DNA from: Pseudomonas mohnii | GTDB lineage: Bacteria > Pseudomonadota > Gammaproteobacteria > Pseudomonadales > Pseudomonadaceae | Direction: 5' to 3' | Assembly (NCBI RefSeq): GCF_900105115.1 | Contig: NZ_FNRV01000001.1 | Span: forward strand, 5,006,501 to 5,070,500 | DNA: 64,000 nucleotides | Shown here: positions 36,962-46,500 of the stretch, piece after piece | How positions within the stretch are numbered: position 1 is the stretch's first letter | Layout of the letters: every line of letters starts with the position of its first letter | Notes under the pieces: model-generated | The model's input: the letters and a program-made list of their open reading frames with translations, nothing else | Told to the model about the DNA's origin: nothing | Databases searched by the model: none | Made by a program: the position numbers and the translations under genes

Positions 36962-37936
36962 ATGAGCCGCATTTTCGCTGACAACGCCCATTCCATCGGC
37001 AATACGCCGTTGGTACAGATCAACCGTATCGCCCCGCGCGGTGTGACCATCCTGGCCAAGATCGAAGGGCGCAACCCCGGTTATTCGGTCAAGTGCCGCA
37101 TCGGCGCGAACATGATCTGGGACGCCGAAAGCACCGGCAAACTCAAGCCTGGCATGACCATTGTCGAACCGACCTCCGGTAACACAGGCATCGGCCTGGC
37201 CTTCGTCGCCGCCGCACGTGGCTATAAATTGATGCTGACCATGCCGGCGTCCATGAGTATCGAGCGACGCAAGGTGCTCAAGGCCCTGGGGGCCGAACTG
37301 GTACTGACTGAACCAGCCAAGGGCATGAAAGGCGCAATCGAAAAGGCTGGCGAAATTGTGGCCAGCGATCCGTCGAAATATTTCATGCCGGCGCAATTTG
37401 AAAACCCGGCCAACCCGGCCATCCACGAAAAAACCACCGGCCCGGAAATCTGGAACGATACCGACGGCGCTGTCGATGTGTTGGTGGCAGGCGTCGGAAC
37501 CGGCGGAACCATTACCGGCGTTTCGCGGTATATCAAGAATACCCAGGGCAAACCGATCATTTCGGTCGCGGTGGAACCCGCGGTATCGCCGGTGATCAGC
37601 CAGGCTATGGCCGGTGAAGAGATCAAGCCGAGCCCGCACAAGATCCAGGGCATCGGTGCCGGTTTTGTGCCGAAGAACCTGGACCTGTCGATCGTCGACC
37701 GGGTGGAGCTGGTCAGCGACGAGGAGTCCAAGGCCATGGCCCTGCGCTTGATGCAGGAAGAGGGGATTTTGTGCGGCATTTCCTGCGGGGCCGCGATGGC
37801 GGTGGCGGTCCGGCTGGCCGAAACCCCGGAGATGCAGGGCAAGACCATTGTGGTGATCCTGCCGGACTCCGGGGAGCGTTACCTGTCGAGCATGCTGTTC
37901 AGCGATCTGTTCACCGAGCAGGAGACTCAGCAGTAA
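36962..37936 (+). CDS. cysK: Cysteine synthase A (O-acetylserine sulfhydrylase)
   Basis: 324 residues. The PLP lysine lies in [14 protein letters not shown], the substrate loop is [13 protein letters not shown], the phosphate-binding glycine loop is [10 protein letters not shown], and the C-terminal SCGAAMAVA segment is present. It makes cysteine from O-acetylserine and sulfide. GYSVKCR with these loops matches CysK rather than CysM. Divergent from the DUF748 gene. Confidence 0.95.
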   Translation: MSRIFADNAHSIGNTPLVQINRIAPRGVTILAKIEGRNPGYSVKCRIGANMIWDAESTGKLKPGMTIVEPTSGNTGIGLAFVAAARGYKLMLTMPASMSIERRKVLKALGAELVLTEPAKGMKGAIEKAGEIVASDPSKYFMPAQFENPANPAIHEKTTGPEIWNDTDGAVDVLVAGVGTGGTITGVSRYIKNTQGKPIISVAVEPAVSPVISQAMAGEEIKPSPHKIQGIGAGFVPKNLDLSIVDRVELVSDEESKAMALRLMQEEGILCGISCGAAMAVAVRLAETPEMQGKTIVVILPDSGERYLSSMLFSDLFTEQETQQ

Positions 37937-38169
37937 CACCCGGGCGCCGGATAGTGCTGCCGCAGGGACGCGTGCCCTTGCACCGCGGGAGGCTGATTCA
38001 GGTCAGCGAATGTTCAAGAGTCTTGTGTTAATAAGCATTTATTGCGCAATCCTCAACACTGAATGTCGAATCCCGCGGGTGTTTACTGAGGTCGGTAGTG
38101 TTTATCATGCCGACTGCCGCGCCGGGTGGATGGCGTTGTGCAACAGTGTCTATTTCCAAGGAGTTGTTG

Positions 38170-39108
38170 ATGACCTTTTCCTTTGCCGCGAAAGCGTCAT
38201 TGTTGCTGCTTTTTCTGGGCAGCACCCTCTATGTGCATTTGCGTGGCAAGGCACGGTTGCCGGTGCTGCGACAGTTCGTCAATCATTCGGCGCTGTTCGC
38301 CCCCTACAACGCCCTGATGTACCTGTTCTCCGGCGTACCGTCGAAACCCTACCTGGATCGCAGCAAGTTCCCTGAACTGGATGTGCTCAAGGACAATTGG
38401 GAAGTCATTCGCGACGAAGCGATGCACCTGTTCGACGAGGGCTACATTCGCGCCGCCGAGAAGAACAACGACGCCGGTTTCGGCTCGTTTTTCAAGAAAG
38501 GCTGGAAGCGTTTCTACCTCAAGTGGTACGACAAACCATTGCCGTCGGCCGAGCTCCTGTGTCCGAAAACCGTGGAGCTGGTCAGCCGCATTCCCAACGT
38601 CAAGGGCGCGATGTTTGCGCTGCTGCCGGGCGGCAGTCATCTCAATCCCCATCGCGACCCGTTCGCCGGTTCCCTGCGTTATCACCTCGGCCTGTCCACG
38701 CCGAACTCCGACGATTGCCGCATTTTCGTTGATGGTCAGGTGTACGCCTGGCGCGACGGTGAAGACGTGATGTTCGATGAAACCTACGTGCACTGGGTCA
38801 AGAACGAAACCGAGAAGACACGGGTCATCCTGTTCTGCGACATCGAACGACCGCTGAGCAACCGCCTGATGACCCGTATCAATCGCTGGGTCAGCGGCCT
38901 GCTGGGGCGTGCAACCGCGCCGCAGAACCTGGACGACGAGCGCGTCGGCGGGATCAACCAGGCCTATGCCTGGAGCAAGCACTTCAGTGACAAACTCAGC
39001 GGTGGGATCAAGCAGTGGAAGCGTCGCAACCCCAAGGCCTACCGAGTGCTGCGCCCGGTGTTGGCGGTGGTGGTGCTGACATTGTTGGGTTATTGGTTGT
39101 TTGGCTGA
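38170..39108 (+). CDS. lpxO: Lipid A 2-hydroxylase-type aspartyl/asparaginyl beta-hydroxylase (LpxO)
   Basis: 312 residues from ATG 38170 with AAGGAG six bases upstream. A helix at each end (residues about 8-25 and 295-310) anchors an Fe(II)/2-oxoglutarate dioxygenase domain on the cytosolic face. The metal ligands are visible: HRDPFAGSLRYHLGL (HxD) and the distal histidine in HWVKNETEKTRVIL, with the Arg that binds 2-oxoglutarate. It hydroxylates the secondary laurate/myristate of lipid A. Confidence 0.9.
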   Translation: MTFSFAAKASLLLLFLGSTLYVHLRGKARLPVLRQFVNHSALFAPYNALMYLFSGVPSKPYLDRSKFPELDVLKDNWEVIRDEAMHLFDEGYIRAAEKNNDAGFGSFFKKGWKRFYLKWYDKPLPSAELLCPKTVELVSRIPNVKGAMFALLPGGSHLNPHRDPFAGSLRYHLGLSTPNSDDCRIFVDGQVYAWRDGEDVMFDETYVHWVKNETEKTRVILFCDIERPLSNRLMTRINRWVSGLLGRATAPQNLDDERVGGINQAYAWSKHFSDKLSGGIKQWKRRNPKAYRVLRPVLAVVVLTLLGYWLFG

Positions 39109-39114
39109 ATAAAC

Positions 39115-39144
39115 CTGCGGGAGCTGGTAAGCCGGCTCCCGCAG
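39115..39144. repeat. REP palindrome
   Basis: CTGCGGGAGC...GGCTCCCGCAG palindrome directly after lpxO. Confidence 0.85.
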
Positions 39145-39227
39145 AGATCGCTTGTTTCGTCAGTTCTGGTGGGAAATCCAAGAGATTCGGGCGACAACAT
39201 CGATGGGTCGACCTTTAACGCAACTTA

Positions 39228-39257
39228 TTGCAATTCATGTCTCACGCTGGTTATAGT
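39228..39257 (+). promoter_or_regulatory. Sigma70-type promoter upstream of the 54-residue ORF
   Basis: -35 TTGCAA at 39228-39233 and -10 TATAGT at 39252-39257 are separated by 18 bp. The start site would be near 39264, a few bases before the hairpin at 39267. Confidence 0.6.
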
Positions 39258-39266
39258 CGGCGCACG

Positions 39267-39289
39267 GTGAGTTTCAGGACTCACTTTTT
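39267..39289 (+). terminator. Promoter-proximal hairpin with T tract (attenuator-like)
   Basis: GTGAGT (39267-39272) pairs with ACTCAC (39279-39284) around a 6-nt loop and is followed by five T residues. It lies only a few bases downstream of the predicted start site and 25 bp before an ATG. Confidence 0.5.
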
Positions 39290-39313
39290 CCTCCCTCGAG
39301 AAAAGATCAGCCC

Positions 39314-39478
39314 ATGCCTGCATCTCTCATCAACGCGGTAGTCGATTCAGCGGTCAACGCTGGAGTCGTGCCGTGCGGGAATCAGCAGCCGGGGCAGATC
39401 AGTCATTACCCTCCTCCTGTCAGTCGCACGCCAGTGTGCGCGGTGGTCTCGCCGCCAGGTGTTGGCGTTTCGGGCTGA
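39314..39478 (+). CDS. Candidate small protein, 54 residues
   Basis: ATG at 39314, TGA at 39476-39478. The N-terminal half is helix-like (MPASLINAVVDSAVNAGVV), then two cysteines at 21 and 42 frame a proline-rich segment (SHYPPPVSRTPVC), ending SPPGVGVSG. No signal peptide. A sigma70-type promoter and an early hairpin lie upstream; the ribosome site is weak (GAGAAAAG). I do not recognise a family. Support is the promoter/leader arrangement and the ordered composition; translation is not proven. An ORF this short could also be chance. Confidence 0.45.
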   Translation: MPASLINAVVDSAVNAGVVPCGNQQPGQISHYPPPVSRTPVCAVVSPPGVGVSG

Positions 39479-39577
39479 TCAGCGTTTTCTGCTGCTCCCC
39501 GGTGCCTGCCTGAAAAAAACACGACTGAATTTCAGCTACGGCTGAGTTGGCTTCTTGCCTGACTACAGGTGGTATTC

Positions 39578-40441
39578 ATGTTTGTCCTTTCGAAAAAGTC
39601 CGCGCTCGCGGCGGCTTCCACGAGTCTGTTTGTCCTGCTGTGGAGCAGTGGGGCGATCTTCTCCAAATGGGGGCTGGCTCACGCGTCGCCCTTTGCCTTT
39701 CTGTTCATCCGCTTTGTCATTGCCTTGTGCGGCTTGATCCTGCTGGTGCCCTTGCTCAAGCTGAAGCTGCCCAAGGGCGGCAAACCGATGCTGTATGCCA
39801 TGGCCACCGGGGTGGTGTTGCTGGGGGCTTATCAGATTTTCTATCTGCTGGCCCTGGACCTGAAAGTCACCCCGGGCGTGATGGCGACCATCATGGGCGT
39901 GCAACCCATTCTCACCGTGGTGATCATGGAGCGTCAGCGATCGGCTAGCCGGATGTTCGGCCTGTCGCTCGGTCTGGCCGGGTTGATCATGGTGGTCTAC
40001 CAGGGCATCGGCCTGGCCGGCATGTCGCTGGCCGGGATGCTCTTCGGGTTATTGGCTCTGGTGAGCATGACGTTCGGCTCGATCATGCAAAAACGCATCA
40101 CCGACAATCCCCTCGGCACGTTGCCGGTGCAGTACCTCGCCGGGCTGCTGTTGTGCGGGATATTCGTGCCGTTCCAGCCGTTCCACTTCGAGCACGGCAG
40201 CGGTTTTATCGTGCCGGTGCTGTGGATGGGCCTGGTGGTCTCGGTATTGGCGACGTTGTTGCTCTACCGCTTGATCGCCCGGGGCAATCTGGTGAACGTC
40301 ACCAGTCTGTTTTACCTGGTGCCGGCGGTGACCGCGGTGATGGACTATCTGTTCTTCGGCAACCGCCTGGCACTGCTGAGCCTGCTCGGCATGTTGCTGA
40401 TCATTGTTGGTCTGGTGTTTGTCTTCCGTAAGACGGCGTAA
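39578..40441 (+). CDS. EamA/DMT-superfamily membrane transporter
   Basis: 287 residues from ATG 39578 (AGGTGG upstream). Ten hydrophobic helices in two EamA repeats; the first has LFVLLWSSGAIFSKWGL. Substrate unknown, probably a metabolite exporter. Single gene, followed by a GC-rich hairpin and then the type VI cassette. Confidence 0.87.
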   Translation: MFVLSKKSALAAASTSLFVLLWSSGAIFSKWGLAHASPFAFLFIRFVIALCGLILLVPLLKLKLPKGGKPMLYAMATGVVLLGAYQIFYLLALDLKVTPGVMATIMGVQPILTVVIMERQRSASRMFGLSLGLAGLIMVVYQGIGLAGMSLAGMLFGLLALVSMTFGSIMQKRITDNPLGTLPVQYLAGLLLCGIFVPFQPFHFEHGSGFIVPVLWMGLVVSVLATLLLYRLIARGNLVNVTSLFYLVPAVTAVMDYLFFGNRLALLSLLGMLLIIVGLVFVFRKTA

Positions 40442-40446
40442 AGCTG

Positions 40447-40477
40447 GACAGCCCCGGCGTGTTGCGCCGGGCCTGTC
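40447..40477 (+). terminator. GC-rich hairpin after the EamA gene
   Basis: Arms 40447-40459 and 40465-40477 pair over 13 positions with one C-C mismatch and a 5-nt loop. There is no T tract, so it is either a weak terminator or an mRNA-stabilising hairpin. Confidence 0.4.
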
Positions 40478-40672
40478 ATGCCGTGACTTGGCCAGTCCAG
40501 ATCATTCCCCCCCTCATGAATTGACTCAGCCTCTAGCAAGACGGAACGGTCTGACCGCATACCAAGACCCTTCCTACATCAATCTGTTTGCCCCGTTGTT
40601 AACGTGCCCGCCAAATTTTTGCGTGCACAACCAGGGATGGTTTGCACCTCGCGCTTGATAAGGGATAAGCGT

Positions 40673-42691
40673 ATGTTCAGGTCGGCCAACACTGCGCATT
40701 TCGCGCTGCACATTCCCGCTGTTCGTAATGATTTCAAAGTCCTCTCCTTTGACGGTGTAGAGGCCATCAGCGCCTTGTACGCGATCCAGGTTGAACTGGT
40801 CAGCGAAAATCCGAATGTCGATCCGGAGAGTCTGCTCGGTCAGCCCGCGTTCCTTCAGTTCGGTCTCAACGGCGAAGGTCTTCATGGCCATATCGAAGAG
40901 GTGGTCGTCGGTGAAACCGGCAAGCGTCTGACCCATTACCACCTGTGCCTCGTCCCGGCGCTGCACTACTTGCAGTACAGCCACGACCAACGAATTTTCC
41001 AGAAGCAGACGGTGCCGCAAATCATCGCTCAGGTGCTCAAGGGGCACGGCATTCAGGCCGATGCGTTCGCCTTCCATGTCAGCACCAGCCCGGAGCGCGA
41101 ATACTGCACTCAATACGGGGAAAATAATTACGAATTTGTTCAGCGGCTGTGCGCCGAGGACGGTATCGCGTGGCATTTCCAGCATTCGCCGGACGGTCAT
41201 TTGCTGGTGTTCACCGACGATCAGACCTGGTTCCCGACACTGGCCGATACACCCTATCGACAAGACTCCGGCATGGTGGCGAATCACCCCGTGGTCAACC
41301 AGTTCTCCATGAGGTATCGCACCCGCACCAGCACCACCACGCGCAGGCACTATGACTTCCAGCGCCCGAGTGTGATGCAGGAAAGCTGCTTCGCTGCCGA
41401 GTTCAGTCCCGAGCTTGAAGACTATCGCTACCCGGTACTGATCAAGAATGAAAAGCATGGTGATCAACTCGCTCGCCAGGCCCTGGAGCGGCACCGTGTT
41501 GATTACCGGTTGTTCGAGGGCCAGAGCGATCAGGCGACGCTGCGCAGTGGTCACTTTTTTACCCTGACCGAGCATCCGCGTGAACGCTGCAACGGTCTGT
41601 GGCTGTTGCTCAGCGTTGCGCACGCTGGAAAACAGCCACAGTCTCTGGAAGAGGCGATCACCAGCGACGTCCAGTCCGGGGACGGCTTTACCCAGGGCTA
41701 TCGCAACAGCTTCAGCGTCATTCCATGGGATGTGTTTTACCGACCGCCAATGCGTACGCGAAAAATGCCACTGGTGAGTCAGACCGCCCGTGTGACCGGA
41801 CCTGCCAGCGAGGAGATCTATTGCGATGAGTATGGTCGGGTCAAAGTCGAGTTCCATTGGGACCGGGCCGGACTCAGCAGTGAAAGAAGCAGTTGCTGGC
41901 TGCGGGTATCCAGTAACTGGGCAGGTGAAAATTTTGGCTCTGTGACCATTCCGCGTGTCGGAATGGAAGTGGTCGTCACCTTCCTGGAGGGCAATCCCGA
42001 CCATCCGCTCATTACCGGTTGCGTGATGAACAAGGTCAACTCGGCGCCTTACCCGCTGCCCGAGCACAAGACCAAAACCGTATTGCGCAGCCACAGCTCC
42101 CCGCACACCGGGGGGTACAACGAGTTGTCGATCGAAGACCGCGCCGGGCAGGAAAAAATCTACCTGCGGGCGCAGCGTGACTTCGAGCAATGGGTTCTCA
42201 ATGACAGCGACATCCGGATTGGCCACGACCGTTTCGAGCAGGTGGATAATCACAGCACCTGCCTGATCAAGGGCGACGAGTCGCGCACCACCCAAGGCGC
42301 GCGCAATACGGTGATCGGCGGCGATGAGCTGGTCAACATCACCGGCAACAGCAGCACGACCGCAGAAGGCGCCTGGGTGATTCAGGGTGGGTCGCAGGCC
42401 CGTGTCACCGCCAACAACGTGGTGATTGATGCGGGGGCCAGCCTGACGCTCACGGCTGGCGGCCATCACCTGATCATCAACTCCGCCGGGATTTTCAGCA
42501 GCGTAGCCCTTGTGGAAGGCGGGGTGCCGGTACCCGGGATAGCACCGCAGGCGGCTGGCTCGTTACTCCCCGTAGCGTCGCAACAGCTTGCGCTATCACT
42601 GGCCGCGCAAAAACGGGCATTGGCTCAGGCGGCTCAGATGGCCGCACCGATTTGCGCCGTGTGTCAAAAACTGGCGGAGAAACCGACATGA
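40673..42691 (+). CDS. vgrG: Type VI secretion spike protein VgrG (TssI)
   Basis: 672 residues from ATG 40673 (AAGGG upstream). N-terminal gp27-like region: FKVLSFDGVEAISALYAIQV and the RLTHYHLCLVPALHYL segment. The gp5-like OB fold and repeat spike follow: YCDEYGRVKVEFHWDR, SSCWLRVSSNWAG and GMEVVVTFLEGNPDHPLITG. The beta-helical tip runs from about residue 500. The last 50 residues (Ala/Gln-rich, with CAVCQK) are an extension that may hold the adaptor or effector. Coupled to the DUF4123 gene by ATGA. No tss structural genes are in the window, so this is an orphan cassette. Confidence 0.95.
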   Translation: MFRSANTAHFALHIPAVRNDFKVLSFDGVEAISALYAIQVELVSENPNVDPESLLGQPAFLQFGLNGEGLHGHIEEVVVGETGKRLTHYHLCLVPALHYLQYSHDQRIFQKQTVPQIIAQVLKGHGIQADAFAFHVSTSPEREYCTQYGENNYEFVQRLCAEDGIAWHFQHSPDGHLLVFTDDQTWFPTLADTPYRQDSGMVANHPVVNQFSMRYRTRTSTTTRRHYDFQRPSVMQESCFAAEFSPELEDYRYPVLIKNEKHGDQLARQALERHRVDYRLFEGQSDQATLRSGHFFTLTEHPRERCNGLWLLLSVAHAGKQPQSLEEAITSDVQSGDGFTQGYRNSFSVIPWDVFYRPPMRTRKMPLVSQTARVTGPASEEIYCDEYGRVKVEFHWDRAGLSSERSSCWLRVSSNWAGENFGSVTIPRVGMEVVVTFLEGNPDHPLITGCVMNKVNSAPYPLPEHKTKTVLRSHSSPHTGGYNELSIEDRAGQEKIYLRAQRDFEQWVLNDSDIRIGHDRFEQVDNHSTCLIKGDESRTTQGARNTVIGGDELVNITGNSSTTAEGAWVIQGGSQARVTANNVVIDAGASLTLTAGGHHLIINSAGIFSSVALVEGGVPVPGIAPQAAGSLLPVASQQLALSLAAQKRALAQAAQMAAPICAVCQKLAEKPT

Positions 42692-43521
42692 GTCAGGCTT
42701 ATCTGCTGCTGGATCGAACCCGCATTGAACGTCTGCCCGAGCGTCTGTTTGAGCTAGGGAACACGACGTTCCGGTCACTCTACCGCAACACCGCTTATGG
42801 CCCATTGGAGGAAGTCGGGCCGGCCCTGGTGCCTGTGTCTCCCGATAGCCCGCTGGCCCAGCGCTTTTTTCAGGAGTGGAGCACGACCTGCGGCATCTGG
42901 CTGGAGTCAGAGGCGCAAGAAGAGGCTGTGCTTGGACATTTACGCAGCCTGATTCACGTGCGTGTCGAAGGGGATGTCACGGTCTTGTTCCGTTACCACG
43001 ACCCTCGGATCGCGGCCTTGTGGCTAACCTCGCTGCCCGCTTTCGAGCGTGATCGCTTGATGGGACCTGTGCGACTGATCCGGCTCCCGGAACTGGAGAT
43101 CCACCAGGAAAATCCCGATCAACCCGCTGCACTCTATGCGCATGAGCCCTGGCTGTTGCTGTCCGCGCATCAGCTGGAGCACTTGGGCAGCGCCCAGCGT
43201 CAGCACTTCGCTCAGCAGTTGATCGAACACGGTCAGCATTACTTTCCCGAATACCTGCAAGGGCTGGACGACGAGGCATTGCAACAGTGGGCGTCGCAGT
43301 GCCAGCAGCATGCCGGCCGTCACGGTTACAGCGCCATCGATGAGGTCCTGCTCTGGGCTCACTTCCACGCTGTGCTGGGCACTGACTTCCCCGATGCACC
43401 GGCTCACGCTACTTACCGAAACATGTTGACCGAGCCCGGCCTATCGCCCAGGCAACGGCTGGATAACCTGAACGCCGAACTGATGCGTCGGCAGCTCATC
43501 GACAAGGAGTTCTCCCTATGA
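42688..43521 (+). CDS. DUF4123 type VI effector-loading adaptor (Tap/TEC)
   Basis: 277 residues, starting at the ATG overlapping the vgrG stop and ending in an ATGA overlap with the effector gene. The first 130 residues fit DUF4123 (AYLLLDRTRIERL at the start, VLFRYHDPRIAALWL later). DUF4123 proteins bind a specific effector and place it on VgrG in the cytosol. Its position between vgrG and the effector gene supports that role. Confidence 0.87.
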   Translation: MSQAYLLLDRTRIERLPERLFELGNTTFRSLYRNTAYGPLEEVGPALVPVSPDSPLAQRFFQEWSTTCGIWLESEAQEEAVLGHLRSLIHVRVEGDVTVLFRYHDPRIAALWLTSLPAFERDRLMGPVRLIRLPELEIHQENPDQPAALYAHEPWLLLSAHQLEHLGSAQRQHFAQQLIEHGQHYFPEYLQGLDDEALQQWASQCQQHAGRHGYSAIDEVLLWAHFHAVLGTDFPDAPAHATYRNMLTEPGLSPRQRLDNLNAELMRRQLIDKEFSL

Positions 43522-46500
43522 GCGCAGAGAAACTCGCCCGCCTTGATCGAGCCGCCCAGGCCGAGCGCGCCGCCAAGGCGCAGCCTCACGTCGATATCAA
43601 CAATACGCTGATGCCGTGCCCCGCTAGCCAGGCGGAGCTTTTCGTCGTGCCCGTGCGTTATGCCCTGGCCGAGGAAAAGGCGGAAAACCCTTGCTGCGCC
43701 CCCGGCGTGTCCACCCAAGGCCGGCCCATGGCGGTGCGACGCCTGCGTGCCGGGTTTGTTTATCTGTGGCAGGACCAGGGTCCGCTCAAGCGCTATGGCG
43801 TCTCGCGCTCTGGCCAGTTCAAGGAACAGGCACTGGAGGAGGATGAAACCCTGCTGCTCGACGCGCCCCTGTCGGGGTTGGCGTTGGAAAAAATCCACGA
43901 TGCCTGGATGCTCTACAGTGAATTCCCGTTGAACCCCGAGTACTGCGAGGCGCTGAGTGACAGCAGCGCCAAGCGCCATGAACACATGCGCCATATCGCT
44001 CTGCGTACCGTGGCCAACGAACTGCAAGCCAAACATTGCCCGCCGCTGGAACAAGCCGCCGAGGTGATGGCTGAACTGCTCCCCGACACCTTCGCCCGTG
44101 CCCTGAAAGCGGACCTGAAGCGGGGCGTCGAGGATACCGACGCGCTGGGCGAAGCCGTGCTGAAGGACCCGACCCCAGGCAACATGAAGGCTTACACCGA
44201 CGCCATGCACCGCGCCCGTGAGCGCAAACGCATCCTCGCTGAGCATCCCGATGCCAGCGACCAGCCGCCCGGCGAGTGGAGCGCCGAGCCGTGGGAGGGG
44301 CAGGGCACTCAGGATTGGCTGGACGGCGCCAAGGCACAAACCGAGGGGCTGTTCGCCGTCTTCGCCTGTCTCGACGACGACCTGGGTGTGCTGCGTGACA
44401 TCAATCACGAACAGGAATGGCTGGAGGCGAACCACGAAAAATGGCTGGGCGAGAATAATCTGCGCCTGAGCATCGGCGGGTTCGTGCGCAGCCTGATCAG
44501 CGAGGACGGCGCCGAACTGGCCGGGTCCATCAGCTACCGCTACAAGGCGCATGAGATCAACCTCACGCCGGCCCAGGGCCAGGTCATGCTCGACACCCAG
44601 CATCGGCTGGACGAAGAGCTCAAGGCAGAAACCCGAGCCCGTCGATACGGCGGGCAGCCCACCCAGGCCCAGGCCGCCGAGCGCGACGCACGGATTGGGG
44701 CCATCGTCGCCCCGGTGCGGGCCTTTATTCCGGAGGACCTGTACACCGAAGCAGAATTCGTCGTCCGCGAATACCGCGCCGAAAAGCACGCCAACCTCAA
44801 TAACCATCTCTTCAGTGCCAAGGTCGGCAAATACATCGACCTCGAGGCGATGAACACCTGGTTCACCCAGACCGCCGCGGCGCACTACCAACATCTGGAG
44901 CAACGTCACACCGCGCTGTTTGCCGACCGGGGCCTGTACCTCAAGCGCTCACACAGCGGCACTTGGTTCGTGGATTACGACGACCTGGAGACGCGCCGCT
45001 GGCTGACCGAACTGGCCACTGGCTGCCTGACCGCCCAGTGCATCCGCGCCCAGGGGGCCGAACAATACGCCGACTACATCCGTGCCCCTGACGGCGGCGC
45101 CCTGAAGCAACTGTTCAACGCCTGGACACCCTCCATCGATGCGGCCGTTAACAGCAGTTCGCGCCTGAGCGAGCTGACGGCCGCCCTGGCCTCCGACAAC
45201 CTCAGCGCGACCCATCAGGCACTGGCGCCGTTGAGCGAACCGACCCTGCGCGACATCGCCAACATGGCGCGGGACGTCGGCAGCCAATGGAGCGTGCTGG
45301 TCAACCGGTTGGCGGCGGCGCTGTTGCTGCTCAAGGGGGACAGCGGCCTCGGCCGTTCCTGGATGGGCATCTTTGTCGCCGCGCGCCTGGGCAACGACAC
45401 GCGCTTGCAGATTGTCACCGAGGCGGGCCGGCCAGTGGCGAAGCTGTTGGGCCAACAGGCCGAAGCGCTGGGCCAATGGGCCAGGGCAACCGGCAAGGCC
45501 ATTGGCGCCGGGCAGGTGGGGCGGATCATCCAATCGCCGGTGGTGGCCAACAGTGGTGGGGTGGTGCCGTTGGCGGCGTTGTTGTTGAACGTGGTCAATG
45601 CGAATAACTATTTGAGTCAGGCCGGGGTGTTGGAGGGGATGGACAGCCGGCGGGTCAATGACACGATTTCGGCGACGTTGTATGCGGGGGCGGCGTTGGT
45701 GGCGGTGGTTGATAATCAGGTGCGGAAGGGGTTGAGGGTTAGAGAAATGTCCCTGCGTCTGCCTGATGGCCGGGTTGGAAGCGCGCCGACACTGACTCTG
45801 TTTGGTGGGGTGATTGGTGGGTTTTCATTTGTTGCAGCAGGAGCAGAGTTCAAATCCTTACAAATACAAATAGAGAACGCTCAAAACCGAGTCGACCCGT
45901 GGCTGGAGATGCGCCAAACCGTGGTCGGTGGACAAATAGCGACCTTCGGCACCCAAGCGCTGTTAGGGTTTGGCTACACCGCTCGTGCCCTGGCAGGGTC
46001 AATTACCGTCGATGTCGCCATCTTGCGTTACACGCTGTACATGGGACCGTTGAACTGGCTGATTCTCATACTTGGCGTGCTGTACCTGATCACCAGCATC
46101 ATGCAGAAAACCCCGCTGCAAAACTTCCTCAACCACTGCTGCTGGTCAAAGGCGCGGGCCAAAGATCTACAGCCTATCCCGCCCAAAGCCCAGCAGGATG
46201 AACTCGACCGGTTGTACTTCATCCTGTATGCGCCGCGGGTCAGCATGGAAAGCAACTTGAAGTCCAACCATGGTAATGGCCCTTCCCGCCTCGAGTATTT
46301 CAGTTCCATCAATCACCTGACCCTCGACTTGCCAGGTGCCGAACCCGACAGTGCCTACCTGGAACTGAGCATGGTCGGTGACCCGGTGGACAGCCTGAAC
46401 TACCGTGAACAGATCAAAACCGGCCGGCGCGATCATTTCAAGCCACTGCGTCCCTGGCGCGACCTGACACCGCACTGGCTGGCCAGCAGCGCCTGCCAGT

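Noticed and set aside
36731-37939. 402-codon antisense ORF over cysK
   Set aside because: cysK is certain on the plus strand; the antisense product has no motif.
40574-42469. 631-codon antisense ORF over vgrG and 498-codon ORF at 43413-44909 over the effector
   Set aside because: Shadows of real genes on the other strand; no ribosome site or recognisable domain.
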